From contig OX155980.1 in NCBI GenBank assembly GCA_944548615.1, positions 36,648,381-36,712,380 on the forward strand: DNA of 64,000 bases, given 5' to 3'. Below, piece after piece: positions 12,905 to 23,358 of this stretch (positions are counted from its first letter, which is position 1; every line of letters starts with the position of its first letter). The notes below the pieces were generated by a model, which saw nothing but the letters and a program-made list of their open reading frames with translations, did no database searches and had not been told where the DNA came from. Position numbers and translations under genes: made by a program. The DNA is from Micropterix aruncella (Eukaryota > Arthropoda > Insecta > Lepidoptera > Micropterigidae).

Positions 12905-14127
12905 TGTGCTCGTCCACGCTCAGGCGCGGGCGCGGTGGCGGGCGCGAGAGCGGTGGCGGGCGCTATTGAGATGTCCACAGTGGGTCGCGAGCTATCGCGC
13001 GGGTGATCATGTGACGTCGTGTTTTCAGTGGTTGTGCACTCGAAATGGAGGACGACATAGATTAGATGTTTTTAATGGACAATTCCTTGGTTAGGTAGGA
13101 ATAATACACAGGAGTGTTAATTAACCGGCGTCCTTCAAGGGGGTGAATCAGTACGAGCAGGTAAGCAACTTTAGATAATTTTTTTGGAAAAATCTAAAGT
13201 ACTTGACTGTTAAAAATAAAAGTTTTAGGAGAGTTTGAGCGCGTTACGCCATCTAGCGGTAGGTAAAATAAGATTTTTTTTTTCGAATTTAAAAAAAAGA
13301 TTCTTATTAGGTTGTATTGATTCACCCTCTTGAAGAATTCCGGTTAATAAAAGCTCACCATATATAACGTGAAATCTGATGTGCACGAACTAAACAAAGA
13401 GAGAAATAAAAAAGGAGAATTTTACAACTTATATGAGGAACTGAGACTTCACCAACCAAAGTTTTTTAGTATACTCGATTGTCCTTGGATGCTTTCGACT
13501 ATATTTTAGATAAAATATTAAGCAGAATAAGTGAGTCTCACTCAAACTTCCACACATAACCGGTAATTTTGTAATAAATAGGTACTTTTTTATGCTTCTT
13601 TATTGATATAACAATAAAGGAATGAAAAGAAAACCATAAAAAAGAAAGATTACATCAAGTGTGTTAATATTTGTTGTTATTAATTGCGTAATTTTGTGAT
13701 GTGGATTTTCCATATCGCAGTTCTTGCCTGCACCGCACTAATAACACCTCCGTATTTACCGACATTTTTGTAAATTTTCGTCAAAGCAAGTTCGCGATCG
13801 AACGAGAAGACCAAACTGATTTGATTTCGCCGCTAGCGGCGCCTACCGTGCCTACAGCCGCCTGTTCGCCAGACCATTGATTTTATAATAAAATCAATGG
13901 CCAGATGCGGGAACATGGCCAACACGAGCGGATAGGAAGAATCAAATCGGACGCCAGATGTCCGCGCCCGCGCTAGGCTAGGCTAATTGCTACTCGCTCG
14001 CGCGCTCGCTAGCCAACGTGGCCGAAAACGTGCGCTCCATATGTTCAAACTTTCGCGTCCGCGCTCGCTACCGCGCCCGCGCCTAAGCGTGGATGAGCGT
14101 TAACGCTGAGCGAGCGCGCCGTATGTT
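12905..14127. repeat. Possible element bounded by GC-rich inverted repeats
   Basis: GC-rich sequence at about 12915-12950 (CCACGCTCAGGCGCGGGCGC) reappears inverted at about 14062-14096 with few changes. The two arms enclose about 1.1 kb that includes the MITE at 13121-13347 and a small near-perfect hairpin at 13874-13900 (13-bp arms). A DNA transposon carrying an internal MITE would explain this. No target duplication or transposase was found. Confidence 0.35.
13121..13347. mobile_element. MITE with long imperfect inverted repeats
   Basis: The left end reads TTAACCGGCGTCCTTCAAGG and the right end mirrors it (CTTGAAGAATTCCGGTTAA), with further pairing GGGTGAATCA / TGATTCACCC. The interior contains CCATCTAGCGGTAGGTAAAA. 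The same subterminal and interior motifs occur in the MITE at 21614-22032, so the two belong to related families. There is no coding capacity. Confidence 0.65.
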
Positions 14128-14191
14128 CGATGACGTAGGTAACAGGGGCAAAGTGTGTATACACACTTTGCCCCTGTTACCTACGTCATCG
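14128..14191. repeat. Perfect 64-bp palindrome
   Basis: Two 32-base arms meet with no spacer at 14159/14160. The left arm begins CGATGACGTAGG and the right arm ends CCTACGTCATCG, with every position complementary. Flanking bases 14127 and 14192 do not pair. It follows directly on the GC-rich inverted repeat and precedes a tRNA-B-box-like stretch (GTTCGAATCCC near 14214). Confidence 0.9.
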
Positions 14192-15516
14192 TTTCTAAAT
14201 ACAGGAGACCCTAGTTCGAATCCCGCTGCCGGGCGGGGGGGACTAAAATCTTTTTTAGTCTTTATCTTTTTATCTTTTAATCTTTTTAAAGATTTTTCAT
14301 GACTAAAATCAAAACAGCTAATTTAAGAGAAGACGCAAACCGTAGTTTGTATAGAATATATCGATACCTGAGTTCTGGAGGGCAACAACTCGATTGTTAG
14401 CAGTTTGGAGTTAAGTATGCAAACATGTTTAAAAATGGTTCTTCTATAAGTTCAAGAAGGAAACAGTTGAGAAATAAAATTCCTACTAGTTCAATAGAGC
14501 ATCATCTCATTATGTTGCCATTTTGAATAAAGAAATCAGCTGGTTGTCAATCCAAAATGGCAACATTATAGAAATGTCTCCTGTCTGTCAGTGACTCGCG
14601 CTTAATTAGCTGTCAAATGTCAGTCCATTCAATTTGTCGTTTGATATGAGAACAATGGCTGTTTCTACTAGCGCTCCCCAAAAAGTCTCCATGGGGGCGG
14701 CTCTCACCTAGGGCTGACCGGGACTCGGTCGCTTTCAGTGTCGGGCCGGAGGGAATGTGACTCTCGTAGGCGCCTCGGGTCAGTAGAAAATGCTACTGAA
14801 TACGGTGGATTTTTGGCTGCAAGCAAGAGCTGATGGATGGCACATTGTCACAGTGGCCAGGTGCCGGGGCGTGCCTTCGGTCTCGGCTGGCGTTGGGGGT
14901 GCCGCCCCCGATCCTAATCCTGATTCCCCCTCTCTTCTCTTACTTTTCCAGCACCTCAGACCGCATAGTAAGACCAACTCTCCCTAACCTAAAAGCTACT
15001 TCCCAAGATCTATTCCCACTATATCTTTTCCTCCATTACTTATATCTCATCGTCTAAATTATTAACTAAATTATTCCCTAACATTGTCGGGAAATTTAGT
15101 ATTCACTAAATTATTCCCTTCTTACGTTTATCGCTGTAATGTCCATATTGTGTTTCCTTTGTCGAGTACTTAAAACAGTATTGTCCTTTGTCTTTGTCCG
15201 TAGGTTGGCTACTAACCACAGTTCTCACCCCATTTGTCAAGACAACACAGGAAAAAAAAGTAAAAACGAAGAAAAATTTGCCATATTGGCACAATCGCCA
15301 GCAACCAAGCTGCGTGGAATTGCCACAAATAAGAAGAAGAAGTACTAACGTTAGTTATTAGCTAGTGTTGTGTAAAATCTAAATGCTATTGTTTCAAAAT
15401 GAACTGAAAAAGAAGCGTTCACCGTAAAACACGAGTGGATATCTCCTTCAGTTGGCAGCAGACCAAAATGAATGTTACAAGGTAAGTTTTTATTAGTAAT
15501 CAAAGTTTAATGCACA
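14192..15516. other. Intergenic sequence with a GC-rich block of unknown origin
   Basis: Bases about 14640-14990 are distinctly GC-richer and polypyrimidine-rich, like the 3' region of a LINE. At 15050-15120 the motif CTAAATTATTCCC recurs. No coding similarity is visible, and the overlapping short ORFs on both strands look like chance. Confidence 0.35.
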
Positions 15517-15773
15517 CGACGGTCCAGTGGTTAGGTCGCCTGATCTTACATTGTAAGGTCCCGGGTTTGATTCCCGGCTGGGTCACCATTTTCCGTTGGG
15601 TTCAAATTAACGGAATTGCATTTTCAACTCTGTCGATGAAATGCAATAACAAGACACACACTTACACACATGTTACATGTTCGCATACATATAAACAGTA
15701 GGGTTGGTTGTAAGAGATTGTCATATGTCAATAAACCCACCCATTGTGAAATTTCACAATAAAGAGTAGAAAA
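15517..15773 (+). mobile_element. tRNA-derived SINE, copy 1
   Basis: The head resembles a tRNA, with an A-box-like CCAGTGGTTAGG at 15523-15534 and a B-box-like GGGTTTGATTCCC at about 15563-15575. It is followed by CCGGCTGGGTCACCATTTTCC. The body (AACGGAATTGCATTTTC, CTGTCGATGAAATGCAATAA) is shared with the copy at 22935-23085. The tail ends around CACAATAAAGAGTAGAAAAC, and the same tail occurs inverted at 47481-47552. Confidence 0.85.
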
Positions 15774-16099
15774 CAAATTTAGTAGTATTAATGTACTATT
15801 TTGGCGCAGTTTCGTATACAGTCAGTTACAAAAAGGGAGGGGAACAATAAAACAAGTAGATTGATTCCCTACAAACATTGTTTTGTGTGAACATAACCTC
15901 ACTTTGCAATAAACTGTGCTAACACTTAATTAGGGTTCCGTTAAACCCTATTTCGGAAGTTCTTGTGCGTATTTTTATGTTTGTCCGTTATTGAGGCCTC
16001 TTGTTACCTACTTTTGTGATTCCTACACGCTTTTCAGGCTATTATTGAGTTAAAATCTAAATAGTTATCGGCTTTTCTAACATACCTTTTTTGTTGCAG

Positions 16100-18808
16100 G
16101 ACATAGATGGAAGCCACAGTGCCACCGATCCAGCTTCTAACAGAATACATACGAAAATGCAGCAAGATCTAGACCAGGAAATGCAAGCAAATGCAATGAG
16201 CGTCCCAGCGATCACACCCAAGTGCAAACCTATACACTTTCTCAAGACATTGAGGTGCGTTTTTACTTTTATGATCCTGTACTTCTTTCTCGCTGTCATT
16301 AAGTGAACTTCAGATCTAAATCTCGGCCCCTCAGGCCGATTGACAAGTTGATGTCCCAAAAAATTTTAGTTAAAATTAGTAAAAAAGTTGAATTATGACA
16401 CTGTCCCACCAAAACATTAATTACTGCCAAAGCACTGTACCCATAATTAAAATAAAACATATTAACAGAATAAAATAAAAGGAATTAAATTAAAATGGGG
16501 CCGTCACGCTGAATCGTTTTGTGGCCGATATCGGCCAATTGAGGCTCTAGGGGTTAACACACCTTTTGTGTTGCAGGACGTTGACAGCTTCTAACATAAA
16601 AATATACTCGGAAATGCCGCAGGACATAGACCAGGAAATGCAGGCAAACGAAATGAGCGGCCCCAGAGAGTACATCCAACTACAAACAGTACATTTTCAA
16701 GACATTGAGGTGCGTTGTTACTTTTGCGATTCCTACACGTCTTTCTTGCCGTCATTGAGTTCAACGAAGTTCTAAATATTTATCGGCTATTTCTAATTTA
16801 CCATTTTTATTGCAGGACGTTGATGGAAACCACATTGCCGCCGATCCATATTGCAACATAGAAATTGACCAGGAACTACATCAGGACTTACACCAGGAAA
16901 TACACCGAGAACTACAGTTAGCTGAATTTGGAACTCCAATTGGGCTAGAAGATTTTTCAGAATCTGATGATTTACCATCGAGTACATTTGTAAAACCACC
17001 TCGATACACAATCACGAAAAAAAACAACGTCGACCCGAAACGTGGGAGAAAGCCATTTTGAAGAAAAAGAAGAACCCCGGGAACTCAGGGAAAACCTCAT
17101 GACCAAACAGGACAAAAACATAAGGGAAAAGTGTGTTCAGGGGGCGTGTGGTGAAAATTGCAGACTGAAGTGTCGTGCTTTGGTTACAGCGGAAGAACAA
17201 GGGAAAATTAATAAATCATACTGGCAACTCGGAGATTATAATATCCAGAGGAACTTTATTAATCAACACTTGAAGGAAATACCATGCAGATCCCTTTAAA
17301 AACCAAACAGCAATAGATCAAACAACTATGAATACCACTTGGATATAAATGGAGAATCAAAACGTTTTAAGACTTTTTTCATAAAAACGACTTCAGCAAC
17401 AAAGTAATATTTAACATTTTAAAAAAGAAAACTCACAGTGGAATTCTTCAGAGGGTTCAAAGAGGTAGACATGAAAATCGCGGCAGAGTAATTGCTCCAT
17501 ATATAAAACGTGGTATACGACAACACACGAATCAATTAAAACAATTGATTCTCATTATTGCAGAGCACGTTCTGTAAGAAAATACATCGACGGAAGCCTC
17601 AACTTATCACGGCTGTATCAAATGTATAAAAATAAATGTACATCAGAAGGGGTCGCTTATACACAAAATACTTGTATGCGAGCATTTTTAATTATGGGTA
17701 TAACATTGGGTTTTTCAAGCCCAAAAAGTACCAATGCTCTTCATGCTCAATTTTTAACAATTTGTCAAATGAAGAAAAACTACTTATGGAAAGGGAACAT
17801 ACCAAACATATTAATGAAAAAAGGAGTCGCAGGCAAAAAAAAGAGATGTTGGGGCTACGAAAGAAGATCCTAACTTGATTGTATGTGCTTTTGACTTACA
17901 AGCCATCGTTCCTATCCCTTGTGGTGACGTAAGTGATTTCTACTATAAACGACGCTTAAATAACTTCAATCTGACGATTTATGATATAGCAGGACAGGAA
18001 GGTCATACCTAACTACATGTGGCATGAGGTTATCGGAAAGAAAGGTACCAATGAAATTGGAACGGCTTTACTCATGTTCATAAAAAAGTACTGCATGCGC
18101 AAGAAATTGGTGCTGTATTCTGATAATTGTGGCGGGAAAAACAAGAACACATTTTTGGCGGCTCTATTTCTGCACTGTATACAAAACTTTAACATTCCAG
18201 AAATCACTCATAATTTCTTCGTGGTGGGATATTCTCAAAACGAAGGAGATGCTATGCTTGCTCTCATAGAAAGAGAAAAGAAGCGGTGTTTGAGAGCTGG
18301 CCCAATTTATGTACCCTATCAATTGGTCCCAATTATAAATTTGGCAAAGAAGGATGGAAAGCCATATAAAACTAAAATTCTCCAGTCAGTGGAAATCTTA
18401 GAACTGAAGGATCTTAGGACTAAAATATTGAAAAATGTTGAAGTGAATTCTAATAATGAGCAAATGTTCTGGACAATCTTTTATAAAGAGTCTTATCGAC
18501 AAAAGGGCTTTAAAAGAATTGATGTCCTGGACAAAATTGATAAAAAGGATAAAAAGTACAACATTAGAAACCGTAACGAACCACACGAACAAAACGTTGA
18601 ACTTCTGCGAGCTTTTCGACATACTAAACCATTTGTTTGCTCACTCAAAAAGAAAGATCTCGTTAGTGTGTGCGACAGCCATGCTATTCCCCAGGAGTAC
18701 TGGGATTTCTTTAAAAACTTGCCAGATGCCGATATGCCGGAGGAAGACCTCGCTATTGCCGAAGATGCTGTAGAAATTGGAATGCCTGATGCGAATTTCT
18801 TATTGTAA
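16100..18808 (+). pseudogene. Decayed gene of a widespread uncharacterised insect family (DUF7869-like, possibly transposase-derived)
   Basis: The first visible exon is present three times: 16100-16254, 16577-16709, and 16816 onward. Each follows a TTGCAG or ATTGCAG acceptor and begins with D(I/V)D. Copies 1 and 2 end GAG|GTGCGT, and copy 2 is frameshifted by a 22-bp loss. Copy 3 runs into a region encoding VDPKRGRKPF, then, after a frameshift, ENCRLKCRAL (a Cys/Arg signature). Further shifted segments encode GFFKPKKYQCSSC (about 17706-17750) and then VCAFDLQAIVPIPC. An open frame at 18017-18808 (263 codons) encodes VIGKKGTNEIGTALL, YSDNCGGKNKN and SQNEGDAMLALIE. The order FDLQ, SDNCGGxNKN, acidic ExD matches a family I remember as common in aphids, locusts and moths, usually annotated only as uncharacterised. 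The spaced acidic residues suggest an RNase-H-like DDE fold (inference). Several frameshifts and stops make it a pseudogene. Confidence 0.7.
16325..16556. mobile_element. Possible small insertion between duplicated exons 1 and 2
   Basis: The intron between duplicated exon copies 1 and 2 is about 215 bp longer than the intron between copies 2 and 3. The extra segment ends GCTCTAGGGGTTAA and contains paired GGCC-rich motifs (CTCGGCCCCTCAGGCC at the left, GGCCGATATCGGCC near the right). A piggyBac-type MITE in a TTAA site is plausible, but the left boundary is not clear. Confidence 0.3.
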
Positions 18809-19062
18809 GAATGAGTATTAGTGCGAATAGTAAATTGTAAGTGTATGTTCATTGTTAATAGTAGTTACAAGTTGTATTAACAATGTGTTTGTAATAACAA
18901 TATAAAAATGTTAAATCTTAAAATTAGTCTTTATTTTATAATAATGTTCATATTTTTAATAATAAAACAAATATAAATAAAAAACACTAAAGAAACATCT
19001 TTTAATATTTTGGAAAAGTGATTAAATTAATTTCAATTTCATTTCAATACGACCACAACACC

Positions 19063-19375
19063 AAAGCAATCCGATTGAAGAAAGGAACGAGACAGGGGAT
19101 ATTATTTCTCAAAAACTCACCAATGCCTTAAGAATGCCTTCAGAAGTGGAAAAATTATGGCATCAACATTAGCGGCGAACATATCTCGCATTTAAATTTT
19201 GCAGATGATATAGTCATCATGGCAGAGACGCTGGAAGAACTTCAGAAAATGCTGAGCGACCTCAATGAGGGATCCCGACGAGTGGGTCTCCGGATGAACA
19301 ATAGATAAAAGAAGTTATATTTAATGCAACCCAAGGAATGCCACTAAGAAGAGACGGAAATGAGATGTACATAAT
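19063..19375 (+). pseudogene. RTE-type LINE reverse transcriptase fragment
   Basis: Shifting frames encode RQGDIISQKL and then HISHLNFADDIVIMAETL with LQKMLSDLNEGSRRVGL. This is the FADD active-site box of an RTE-type 'endonuclease-reverse transcriptase', the same family as the larger copy at 34390-35845. At least one frameshift separates the two parts. Repeat X copy C follows directly. Confidence 0.8.
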
Positions 19376-19377
19376 AA

Positions 19378-19520
19378 GCAATGAATAGAAATGGAGCTGT
19401 CATGGAATTCCACGACTGGAATCGGGCATATTATTACACTTCTGGGGGGCAAACGATAGACTCCGGACTAACGACCTACTGTGGTAGGTTTAGTACAGTT
19501 TGTCTTGTGACAGAGTTCGT
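19378..19520 (+). repeat. Dispersed repeat X, copy C (short)
   Basis: The block contains AATGGAGCTGTCATGGAATT and CGACTGGAATCGGGC, then GTGGTAGGTTTAGTACAG, in the order found in the other copies of the family. It is truncated after about 140 bp. Confidence 0.65.
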
Positions 19521-20221
19521 TTGTTTGCAATAAAGTGGTGTCGGTACGGCAAAAATGCTATAGAAAAGGATGATCTTTCGACTTCGGCAATATTACGTTT
19601 TTTTGGCTGTCGCATTATTTCAAAATTGCTATTATTATTATTGATTTAGTAATGCACATAATATATAGTAAAAAAAATCAGTTTAGGAACTATGCACAAA
19701 AATATTTTAAGCATTGAATCAACATCATAAAATTAATACAAGTGCAGTCTAGTGGTAACGTCACCTAACTAGGCCGGGACTTGTTCTAAGGATTTAATTT
19801 AGTATAAAAAGGCATATATCCATCCTTTCGTCAATGAATTTAATATTATTATATTTTAAAAAATGAATAATTGTTTGGTCATTTATGCACAAAGGAATAA
19901 AAATGCAAAAAGTACAATATATAAAAAAATACTAAGGTACTTAAAATTAGGAGTGAAAAATTAAAATGCCAGCGAATAAATTGAAATCTACATACTTATA
20001 ATTTGAAAAAAAAAAACACGGCTGCATGGGGATTTGAACATAATAATAACACAATAACTCTTGAGTTTATTGAACACAATAATAACTCTTGCTATCTTAT
20101 TATCTCCTAATAGAGAAACGGCTCAAAACGACAGAATCCACGTATTTTGTATCAGGGGAATATATTTGGATAGGAGTACTTCAAAATGACACATTTCATA
20201 CATGGTCTGAAACCTGGATGG
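19521..20221. other. AT-rich spacer, nothing firm
   Basis: There are only AT-rich runs. A stretch at about 19743 (GCAGTCTAGTGGTAACGTC) resembles a degenerate tRNA/SINE A-box, but no B-box follows, so no SINE is called. Confidence 0.4.
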
Positions 20222-20330
20222 TAGTAGCAATACTACAATAAAATATTTTTAAATGTTGTGTGCCCTCTAACGGGCGATAGGAAAACTGCTTGATACTGGA
20301 TTTCTTTGAATGTGAATAAGCATCGAAGAC
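20222..20330 (+). repeat. Short dispersed repeat Z
   Basis: AGCAATACTACAATAAAATA followed by GCCCTCTAACGGGCGATAGG and AAACTGCTTGAT is shared in pieces with 10789-10870 and 11150-11200. The nature of the repeat is unknown. Confidence 0.5.
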
Positions 20331-20394
20331 ATGAAGGTTTTGGACAAGGGAACCAAATGCTTTGCATATAACGAGCAGAAAAAATGGACTGGAG

Positions 20395-21310
20395 ATTAAT
20401 CCGAAAAAATGACATTTTTATAGATGAATGTAGTTGAATATCTCGGATATAAAATTGAAAAAATAAAATTAAACAGTCAAGGTTTAAATTGACAGCTGGT
20501 TTGACGTTTTCAAAGTCGAAGGATAAGTCCCTATTTCTGTGCGAAGGATATTGAATTCGTTCAGTAATTATTGGGAGTGACTCGTTATTTTCGAAAGTAT
20601 ATCGAAAATCATGTAAGAATTGCAAAGACATTAACTGAATTACTGAAGAAGGACAGCCTGTTTCAATTCCATAGCCGAGAGGAAACTGCATATATACTTT
20701 CAACAAACCCTGTACTAAATATTTACGACAACCGTTATATATGAGAGTGTTACATACTGACAAAAGTTTGGATAGATATGGATCGATTCTCTTACAGAGA
20801 TATTAAACTGACAAAAGATGAACCTTGTCTACTATTGAAGTAAAAAAACTACAGAACCCGAGAGAAAATATCATCGCTACGAACTAGAAGTCCTGGCGAT
20901 TTTGCAACATCTAAATAAATTTAGAGTTTATTTGTTGGACTGAAATTTAAAATTTTTGACGGATTATTCTGACAGGTCTGAAATTTTAAATGAAAGGCAG
21001 AAAATTATTGGTTGTACCAAAAAAGATGGAGATGGAATTAACCAAGAAAAGTAATGACAATGGACATTTTGAGGACAGAAGACTTATTTTTGCGAGAATT
21101 CTAGATCAGACGCGAGCTATTGAAAGAAAAAAATCAAGTCGTGTCTTCAGAATTGTATTTCATGAATACTAGCTGATAGGAAGATAGGAAAGCTAGAAAG
21201 ATTTCTAATATAGATCGACAAAGAAAACTTACCTACCTCTTTAAACCTATAACGTACAAATAGTATAAGTACTTGGTGATAATTGACGCATTCACCAAAA
21301 TAAGATACCT
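20395..21310 (+). pseudogene. Ty3/gypsy pol remnant (RT end, RNase H, integrase)
   Basis: Broken frames encode, in order, VEYLGYKIE and LGVTRYFRKYIENH (the thumb end of gypsy reverse transcriptase), then KYHRYELEVLAILQ and FRVYLL (RNase H). They continue with LLVVPKKMEMELTKKS plus DNGHF (the integrase zinc-binding start) and YLVIIDAFTKI (start of the integrase core). Many stops and frameshifts are present, so it is inactive. No LTRs were identified. It runs on the opposite strand to the gypsy remnant at 22040-23358. Confidence 0.8.
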
Positions 21311-21613
21311 ATGTAAGATATGTAATTCATTTTCTTGAAATTTATTAGGTACTTTACTACCTTAGTAGTACGATAATGCTATAGTTAAAATGAGAATAGT
21401 TTTCATTTTAAACTAAGAGAGAGAGTTCCTCATGTTTTTATGCAATTATCTATTCCATTACTTTCCGTAGTGTGCTTTCCCTCTATGATTTCAAATATGC
21501 AGTATTTTTAAAGGAATATGGTAATTCAATTTTACTGTGTCTTACCAACATTCAAACCTACATATAATTAAATTATTTCATTCTTATTTTATCATAGTAA
21601 ATAGTGCCATTTT

Positions 21614-22032
21614 ATACAGGGTGAGTTTTTAATTAGTGACATCCTTGTAGTGGTTAAATCAGTACGATGAATTAAGCAACTTTTGGTAAAATATTTTGAG
21701 AAAAACAAAAAAAATTGTGAAATAAAACAAAATGTTTTTTTTTATTTTGTTCTATTGAAGAAAAGTTTGAGAAGCATTGAGCACAATGTGCTATATAGCG
21801 GTAGGTAAAATATAGCTACGAAAAAATATTAGCAATATTTTACCTACTACTAAATAGCGCATCGTGCTCATAGCTTTTTATACTATTTAAAGAAACAGAA
21901 AAAAACAAGTAAATAATAGTTTTAAAGTTTTTTATTGTTTTTATCTAAAAAAAATATTGAACGTTGCTTAGTTCATCGTACTGATTCACCCACTACAAGG
22001 AGGATGTCACAAATTAAAAAGTCACCTTGTAT
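21614..22032. mobile_element. MITE with long terminal inverted repeats
   Basis: The left end ATACAGGGTGAGTTTTTAAT mirrors the right end (AAAAAGTCACCTTGTAT). The pairing continues inward through GTGACATCCT, TAGTGG, AATCAGTACGATGAA and AAGCAAC. The interior is itself roughly palindromic around GCGGTAGGTAAAATA / TATTTTACCTAC. It is 419 bp long and has no ORF. It is related to the MITE at 13121-13347. Confidence 0.8.
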
Positions 22033-22039
22033 TTGCTTC

Positions 22040-22470
22040 CATTATTTTCTGGATATAAAAATTTACTCATCAATGCCTGCTTCACAATTCGTCCATCTCT
22101 CTCAGCTGCTCCATTTGACTTTGAGGTTTGATTCCTAAAAAAAATTGCATGCTAAATTTGATTTCCATGGGCCATTTACATGATTTACATTACATAGACA
22201 AATTTAACATGCCATTTTTTTAAAGAATAGATGGTATGGTAAGGTTTAATACTGTTTGCTTGACAAAATGCTTGAAATTGTGTGCTCAGGTATGGTGGGC
22301 AATTGTCTGATACTAACTCGACTGACAGACCAAATACAGAAAACATTTGCATTAATTTAGATTAAGTTAGCATAACCAGCAGACGTTCCGTTTTCATCAA
22401 TTTTACTTCTAACCATTTCGATTTACTGTTGACCAAAATTAAAAATTTAGATTTATTCTTATAAAAGAAA
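22040..22470 (-). pseudogene. Ty3/gypsy integrase fragment
   Basis: On the - strand, broken frames encode VFGLSVELVSDN (the D-containing part of the integrase catalytic core, normally SDNGxxF). Further on, a degraded SNG-type motif with ERW stands for the conserved glutamate region. It lies just downstream, in transcription order, of the gag fragment on the same strand. Protease, RT and RNase H are missing between them. Confidence 0.6.
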
Positions 22471-22527
22471 TCAATATTTACATGATAAATTTAATACTGT
22501 ATAATTTTAATTTGGTTTACTGACTTT

Positions 22528-23358
22528 TTATTGTTCTTGCTCACAGCACTTAAAAAGACCATGTATGTCACAGATGCATTTCCAATCTGCTACTTGCGTC
22601 ATGTTCTCGACCATATCGAAAACAACTTTCTTCCTTGGATGGCACTTCGGGACCTCTTGATGGACGACACTCGGCTTCATGTGTTGTGTAACTTTGTCGA
22701 CGGACACATTCGTCGATTCCCCGGACCTGAACAAATTGGCCCTGTTCTTAGCCGTTTCAAGGCAATCGTACAAGCATTCACAAACGTGATTCAGCCTCAA
22801 CCAATAACTTTTTTTGTGTTTTGAAAAATTGGACACACTACCTACCAGTCTATCTCGAAGTGCTTTATTCAGGAACTTGTAAAACTTGCATGTTTTTGCC
22901 AGTACTTTTATCGCCGACGCATACTCTGCGACACGGCCTGATGGCATAGTGGTTAAGTCACCTGATCTAATACTGTAAGGTTCCGGGTTGGACTGCTGGC
23001 TGGGTCACCATTTTCCGTTGGGATAAAATTAACAGAATTGCATTTAAATTCTGTCGATCGAATGCAATAATAAGATATACACTTGCACACTTGCGCACTG
23101 AGACACTCTCCAGAAGGACACTTGTCGGAAGCACCAATCCTTCTTTAGGGCTTCTAACAGCTGAGTGTAGATTTTATATGCTAGTGTATCTGGAAATAAT
23201 TCGGTTTTTAGTACCTCATACGCTTTTGCCTCTAGATGTGTTATTAAATACGACACTTTGGCATTTTGCTTGACTTTTTTGCGATGTCTGTGAAGTCTGT
23301 GTTCTACGTTCGTAAAGTGAGCCCATCTTCGCCATATTGATTTTGCACACGACTGCAA
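22528..23358 (-). pseudogene. Ty3/gypsy gag fragment, interrupted by a SINE
   Basis: Two - strand frames encode typical gypsy gag motifs. At 23358-23100 the visible motifs are VSYLITHLEAKAYEVLK and YTQLLEALKKDW. At 22934-22528 they are RVAEYASAIKVLA followed by CKFYKFLNKALRDRLVG. Together they would form one capsid-like region, and the SINE at 22935-23085 sits between them. A Cys/His run near the end (CICDIHGLFKC) is a poor match to a CCHC knuckle. There is no env-like sequence. Confidence 0.75.
22935..23085 (+). mobile_element. tRNA-derived SINE, copy 2 (inside gypsy gag)
   Basis: The A-box-like TGGCATAGTGGTTAAG and degenerate B-box GGGTTGGACTGC are followed by TGGCTGGGTCACCATTTTCC and a body ending CGAATGCAATAATAAGATA. 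This matches copy 1 at 15517-15660, while the 3' tail of copy 1 is missing here. Its orientation is opposite to the gag frame it interrupts. Confidence 0.8.

Noticed and set aside
14205..14235. B-box-like GTTCGAATCCCGC after the palindrome
   Set aside because: No A-box at the proper distance and no SINE body shared with the other copies; could be a tRNA-like scrap only.
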